Source: Lactococcus carnosus (GTDB lineage Bacteria > Bacillota > Bacilli > Lactobacillales > Streptococcaceae). Taken from it: 64,000 bases of DNA. Shown here piece by piece: positions 60,455 through 64,000 of this stretch. Each line of letters opens with the position of its first letter. The stretch's first letter is position 1. The stretch covers positions 434,001 to 498,000 of the forward strand of contig NZ_CP017194.1 of assembly GCF_006770265.1 (NCBI RefSeq), read 5' to 3'. A model generated the notes under the pieces. It ran no database searches and was not told where the DNA came from. It saw only the letters and a list, made by a program, of their open reading frames with translations. The translations under genes and the position numbers were made by a program.

Positions 60455-60483
60455 AAAAAGCTCACCGATTGGTGGGCTTTTTT
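60455..60483 (+). terminator. Terminator of pflB
   Basis: AAAAAGCTCACC-GATT-GGTGGGCTTTTTT, compact and strong. Confidence 0.94.
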
Positions 60484-60602
60484 GGGTTATTAAAAAGTAG
60501 ACAGCTACAAATGAAGTTTACCTAAGTAAGCGTATGATAAAGCGATGGCATATATAAGGGGGTGAATCCCCTTGTAGTTGATGTTGATTTATGACGAAAA
60601 TA

Positions 60603-60632
60603 AAAAACCTACACGAGTAAGTTTTTATTTTT
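60603..60632 (-). terminator. Terminator of the DUF1827 gene
   Basis: On the minus strand AAAAAC-TTAC and GTAGGTTTTTT pair with a mismatch and end in T. To its left, AAGGGG/CCCCTT (around 60558-60574) forms another hairpin without a T-run; purpose unknown. Confidence 0.55.
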
Positions 60633-60930
60633 TTAAGATAGGGTACGAGATTTCTAGTAACCTAGGCTCATCAATAATTGAGATGTTATTTTTGTCAATT
60701 ATGGATTGGTCAATGCGTTTTTTCAGGAAAAATGTTTGAATACTTTCGCGTTCATCTGGCCGAATGGCACGATGTTTGTTTGTAATAATCAGTTCGTAGT
60801 GTGTAGAAGCTCTTGTAAAAATGGTGGTTGTATTACCGGCTGAATAGACTTCAACTGTTAACGCATCAGTGTTTCGTAACTGTTCGTTTACAAGGTTTGG
60901 AAAATTGTTAGTCACATTAATTATCTTCAT
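60625..60930 (-). CDS. DUF1827 protein
   Basis: 101 residues: MKIINVTNNFPNLVNEQLRN, VEVYSAGNTTTIFTRAS, HYELIITNKHRAIRPDE. This matches DUF1827, a short soluble family nearly confined to Streptococcaceae; no known role. GGAGGAAACC lies right before the ATG and a TATAAT box ~30 nt upstream, so it is a normal single-gene unit. Confidence 0.9.
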   Translation of the reverse strand: MKIINVTNNFPNLVNEQLRNTDALTVEVYSAGNTTTIFTRASTHYELIITNKHRAIRPDERESIQTFFLKKRIDQSIIDKNNISIIDEPRLLEISYPILKK

Positions 60931-61007
60931 AGGTTTCCTCCATCTATATTTAATCTTATTATAGCACTATTTTTTTATAAAATAAAAAATTTAGAAATAG
61001 AAAGTGA

Positions 61008-61013
61008 TATAAT
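61008..61013 (+). promoter_or_regulatory. Extended -10 of coaE, 6 nt from its start codon
   Basis: TGA-TATAAT, 6 nt, ATG at 61020; no ribosome site. Confidence 0.65.
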
Positions 61014-61019
61014 GAGACT

Positions 61020-61598
61020 ATGAAAAAAATAATCGGTATAACAGGTGGCATTGCAAGCGGTAAGTCAACTGTAACCTCTTTTTTGAAATCCAGAGGATAT
61101 GAGGTGATTGATGCAGATGCCGTTGTAAGAGAGTTACAGCAAATCGGTGGTGCATTATATGTGGCAATAAGTGACACATTTGGTCCCACATATTTTTTAG
61201 CGGATGGTGAGTTAGATCGTATCACCTTTGGTCAAGCGATTTTTGCTAACCCCGAAATGCGAGCCCAACTGTCAACGTTGCAAGATAAGTTGATTCGAGA
61301 TGCGCTTTTTGACAGATGTCAAGTCAGTCAGTCTGATCTTGTATTCATGGATATCCCTTTATTATTTGAAAAAAATTATACTGGATTTGATGAAATCTGG
61401 CTGGTGTATGTACCCAAGGAAATCCAACTAGAGCGGTTAATGAAACGCAATAACTTATCTCAAGCGGATGCCTTGCTAAGGATTGATAGCCAAATGCCGT
61501 TAGATGACAAGTGTGCTTTAGCAACACGCATTATCAAGAATTGTGATACAATAGATATGTTAGAAATTCAGTTAACAGCGATAATAAGTGAGATTTAA
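61020..61598 (+). CDS. coaE: Dephospho-CoA kinase
   Basis: 192 residues. Walker A GITGGIASGKST at ~6-17, VIDADAVVRELQ at ~30-41, VFMDIPLLFE at ~108-117 and the lid LERLMKRNNLSQADALLRID. Last step of CoA synthesis. Start codon is fixed by the family start and leaves no room for a leader, see the -10 box at 61008. Confidence 0.96.
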   Translation: MKKIIGITGGIASGKSTVTSFLKSRGYEVIDADAVVRELQQIGGALYVAISDTFGPTYFLADGELDRITFGQAIFANPEMRAQLSTLQDKLIRDALFDRCQVSQSDLVFMDIPLLFEKNYTGFDEIWLVYVPKEIQLERLMKRNNLSQADALLRIDSQMPLDDKCALATRIIKNCDTIDMLEIQLTAIISEI

Positions 61599-61629
61599 CG
61601 GGTGCTATCAGCGATAGTGTTCGTTTTTT
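61597..61629 (+). terminator. Terminator of coaE
   Basis: AACG...GCTATC and GATAG...CGTT pair with several G-T pairs, then six T. Confidence 0.7.
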
Positions 61630-61763
61630 AAACGGCTAGAATGTGATATAAAAGGTAACTATCCCTCTTTTTATATTATCAAGTGTATGGGCAGTTTATT
61701 TGTTTGGTATGGATTAGTCTACAAATCTTGAAGTGGGCGAAAATGGGATACTTTTAGAAAGAC

Positions 61764-62978
61764 GTGATTATCATAGAAATAAATTGGCGACGTAATCTAT
61801 CCATTGCATGGTTCGGTACATTTTTTACATCTGCGAGTATTTCCTTAGTGATGCCATTTATGGCCCTCTATGTCCAAAAATTAGGTGCTAGAGGAAATGC
61901 AGTAGAATTATTTACGGGACTATCTATCGGGATTAGTGCACTTGCTAGTGGCTTAGTTGCCCCGATATGGGGGCGTCTTGCCGACCAGTATGGCCGGCGT
62001 GTGATGATGATCCGGGCCTCTATCGTCATGACCTTTACCATGAGTGCCTTGGCCTTTGTACCAAATGTTTGGTGGCTGTTAGTCATGCGTTTACTGAATG
62101 GTATATTTGCCGGTTATATTCCAAACTCGACTGCTCTGATTGCTAGTCAAATCCCACGAGAGAAGAGTGGGTACGCCTTGGGGATTTTATCAACAGGTAT
62201 GATAGGTGGGTCTCTAATCGGGCCATCTATTGGTGGATTTTTTGCACAGATTGTCGGGATGGAAAATGTCTTCTTGATTACAGGTAGTATTTTACTACTT
62301 GTCACTGTGTTAACAATATTTTTCGTAAAAGAAGACTTTACCCCAATCGAAAAAGTTGATTTGCTGACGACCAAGCAAGTCTTTGAGCGTGTGCCAAACC
62401 AACAAATTCTCTATGGGCTATTTATCACCAGCTTTATTCTGCAATTAACTGTCCAGTCAGTTTCGCCGATATTGACACTTTACATTCGCCAATTAAATGG
62501 CCACTCAGGTAATCTCTTGATGATATCAGGATTCATCGTTTCAGCAGTCGGATTATCTGAAATGCTATCATCAGGTACATTAGGTAAGATTGGTGATAAG
62601 ATAGGCAGTCATCGTTTAATTATTATCGGGCTGGTTTACAGTCTTGTCGTCTACGTCCCGATGGCTTTTGTTAAAACACCACTCCAACTTGGTATTCTAC
62701 GATTTCTATTAGGCTTTGGTTCGGGGGCACTAGTGCCATCTGTTAATTCATTACTATCAAGAATTACACCACCTGAGGGCATCTCACGTATTTTTAGTTT
62801 TAATCAAATGTTCATGAACTTCGGACAGGTGGCGGGGCCACTTTTAGGGAGTGCAATCGCAGGTTATATCAGTTACCAAGCAGTATTTATCGCGACAAGT
62901 TGTTTTGTCCTCTTTAATCTGATTTGGTCATTGTTCAATTTTAGAAAATTTTTAGGGGTGAGAACGATTGAGAGTTAA
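61764..62978 (+). CDS. MFS multidrug-type exporter
   Basis: 404 residues from GTG at 61764, the only usable start before the conserved [20 protein letters not shown]. Twelve membrane helices; motif [14 protein letters not shown] at ~70-82 and motif C-like [16 protein letters not shown] at ~146-161 mark a drug/H+ antiporter of the DHA1 group, close to the streptococcal PmrA/lactococcal PmrB type. Substrate not known. Sits between coaE and rpmG as in lactococci. Confidence 0.88.
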   Translation: MIIIEINWRRNLSIAWFGTFFTSASISLVMPFMALYVQKLGARGNAVELFTGLSIGISALASGLVAPIWGRLADQYGRRVMMIRASIVMTFTMSALAFVPNVWWLLVMRLLNGIFAGYIPNSTALIASQIPREKSGYALGILSTGMIGGSLIGPSIGGFFAQIVGMENVFLITGSILLLVTVLTIFFVKEDFTPIEKVDLLTTKQVFERVPNQQILYGLFITSFILQLTVQSVSPILTLYIRQLNGHSGNLLMISGFIVSAVGLSEMLSSGTLGKIGDKIGSHRLIIIGLVYSLVVYVPMAFVKTPLQLGILRFLLGFGSGALVPSVNSLLSRITPPEGISRIFSFNQMFMNFGQVAGPLLGSAIAGYISYQAVFIATSCFVLFNLIWSLFNFRKFLGVRTIES

Positions 62979-63114
62979 AATCAATCTAAAATGTACAGGT
63001 TGTGGGCAACAAAACTATATTTCGTCAAAAAATAAAGCAACACATCCGGATAAAGTAAAAGTTTTAAAATACTGTCCGAAAGAGCGTAAGGTTATCATAC
63101 ATGTTGAGGCTTAG
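62968..63114 (+). CDS. rpmG: 50S ribosomal protein L33
   Basis: 48 residues from TTG at 62968, which overlaps the exporter's stop by 11 nt and has GGGGTGAG before it. The protein starts [20 protein letters not shown] and ends [15 protein letters not shown]. It has CxxC and a single later Cys where the zinc form has a second CxxC, so one ligand is missing or replaced. In relatives secE and nusG come next; here they do not. Confidence 0.88.
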   Translation: MRVKINLKCTGCGQQNYISSKNKATHPDKVKVLKYCPKERKVIIHVEA

Positions 63115-63150
63115 TCAGCTGATCATTTGACAAACCGAACATTTAGATAG

Positions 63151-63190
63151 AGTTGTTAGAAAATTTCAACTACTTTCTTTTTTTTTATTT
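63151..63190 (+). terminator. Probable terminator after rpmG
   Basis: AGTTG and CAACT with an inner GAAA/TTTC pairing, then a T-rich stretch. Confidence 0.5.
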
Positions 63191-63194
63191 TAAA

Positions 63195-63439
63195 AAATGA
63201 TATAATTAAGATTAAACATCTATCACCTTGTGGTATCAAGTTAGCCAATAAGGTTAGCATGTGATGGTATTATTAAATAGGATTGATTGTGATTTTGAAG
63301 GTGTTTTCAAAATATATGTGGAAAAATAAGTAACGACATTGAAACAAAACTAGCGTCAGTCATCGCACAAGGCGAAATCGTGACTGCTAGGGTTATATAG
63401 CAAAGGAATAGGTCACATAAGTGACTTGAAAATGAATAA
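63195..63439 (+). other. Structured ftsW leader region without a clear gene
   Basis: An extended -10 (TGA-TATAAT) lies near 63200. The ~230-nt leader holds a 21-codon frame (63264-63329, MVLLNRIDCDFEGVFKIYVE...), a strong hairpin at 63350-63390 (CTAGC/GCTAG, AGTCA/TGACT, inner TCGC/GCGA) and GTCAC/GTGAC just before ftsW. No secE-like frame is present. What the structure does is unknown. Confidence 0.5.
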
Positions 63440-64000
63440 ATGAAAGAACTCAATAAAAGACATTTTTTAAACTACTCGATTTTAATCCCCTATCTGATTC
63501 TATCTGTATTGGGTCTCATTATCGTCTTCTCAACAACAGTACCACATCAAATTGAATTAGGCTTACCACCTTATCAGCTATTTAGAAACCAGACCATCTT
63601 CTTTGTTTTTTCATTAGTGATGATTGCTATGATATATAAGATGAAGGTTGATAAACTCAGGTCACGTGGTTGGTTTGGTATCTTAATTCCCATCATGCTG
63701 GCCTTGCTATTTATCGCAAGGTTTCTAGCACCACCAATTAATGGCGCCCATGGTTGGATTCCCATTCCAGGGATTGGGACCATACAACCAGCTGAGTATT
63801 TGAAACTCGTTTCTGTCTGGTTCTTAGCGGCAACTTTTGCAGCAAAACAGAAGAAAATTAAGGACCAGGATATCGATGCCTTGTTCAATAGGAAACAATT
63901 TTTTATCAACTTTATCAGTGGATGGCGTCTTTGGATGGTCTTAATGGTGGGTGCGGTTGTCGTCATGCCAGATATGGGGAATGCACTCTTGATTTTGATT
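63440..64000 (+). CDS. ftsW: Cell division glycosyltransferase FtsW (3' partial)
   Basis: 187 residues, still open at the window end. SEDS family: helices at ~12-30 and 48-66, and the text INGAHGWIPIPGIGTIQPAEYLKL at ~102-125, which is the conserved FtsW/RodA region with the PAE motif. It polymerises lipid II for the septum. The ATG at 63440 has no ribosome site and overlaps the stop of a three-codon frame (ATGAATAAATGA). Confidence 0.92.
   Translation, partial: MKELNKRHFLNYSILIPYLILSVLGLIIVFSTTVPHQIELGLPPYQLFRNQTIFFVFSLVMIAMIYKMKVDKLRSRGWFGILIPIMLALLFIARFLAPPINGAHGWIPIPGIGTIQPAEYLKLVSVWFLAATFAAKQKKIKDQDIDALFNRKQFFINFISGWRLWMVLMVGAVVVMPDMGNALLILI

Noticed and set aside
60558-60574. AAGGGG/CCCCTT hairpin as a second terminator of pflB or DUF1827
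   Set aside because: No T-run on either strand next to it.
63115-63439. secE after rpmG
   Set aside because: No frame with a SecE-like single helix could be found on the plus strand.

Overview
The window is a low-GC Gram-positive chromosome segment, almost certainly from Streptococcaceae and most like Lactococcus or the Pseudolactococcus group. Support comes from small families typical of that lineage (DUF1827, DUF3042, a DUF4176 protein), a ctsR-clpC pair without mcsA/mcsB, a SAM-III (SMK) box before metK, a preQ1-II riboswitch before queT, a cop box before a copB-type ATPase, cre sites, and the division cluster ftsA-ftsZ-yggS-sepF-ylmG-ylmH-divIVA-ileS. The species call is inference.

Layout. 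1-5085: distal end of a type VII secretion (Ess) locus: the 3' end of essC, an unknown five-helix membrane protein, a DUF4176 protein and esaA, whose large extracellular part carries a pure Pro-Val-Asp repeat. 5190-7212: a P-loop kinase, then rplK-rplA with two look-alike L1-binding hairpins. 7254-9463: a copper-type P-ATPase behind a cop operator, broken by one missing G. 9491-16420: housekeeping singles (flavodoxin, map, YihY/BrkB-like, GtrA-like, queT, glutathione peroxidase, birA, metK) with several regulatory RNAs. 16574-24759: rny, gmk, rpoZ, priA, rlmB, yacP/rae1, degV. 24862-33895: cell division genes, then a T-box-controlled ileS. 34024-38664: a liaX/PspC-like envelope stress pair and the hprK-lgt-DUF948-YtxH operon. 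38677-47327: DUF3042, then miaA (frameshifted)-hflX-unknown-stomatin-tRNA-Arg-rnz-SDR-recJ-apt. 47432-55799: rpoE, mltG, greA, ctsR-clpC, hpf, eno. 55846-64000: ansA, corA, pflB, DUF1827, coaE, an MFS exporter, rpmG and the start of ftsW.

How the parts fit. Most genes are core information processing, division and envelope functions. Control is mostly local: riboswitches (SAM-III, preQ1-II), a T-box, L1 autoregulation, and CtsR, CopY-type and CcpA operators can all be read from the DNA. The accessory part is the type VII locus at the left edge.

I found no CRISPR array, transposase, prophage or clear defence island, and no plainly undescribed multi-gene system. The most notable signals are a set of six genes whose -10 box lies exactly 6-7 nt before the start codon (predicted leaderless mRNAs), the paired L1-binding hairpins, the EsaA repeat, and two single-G frameshifts (copB, miaA) that look more like homopolymer sequence errors than real decay.
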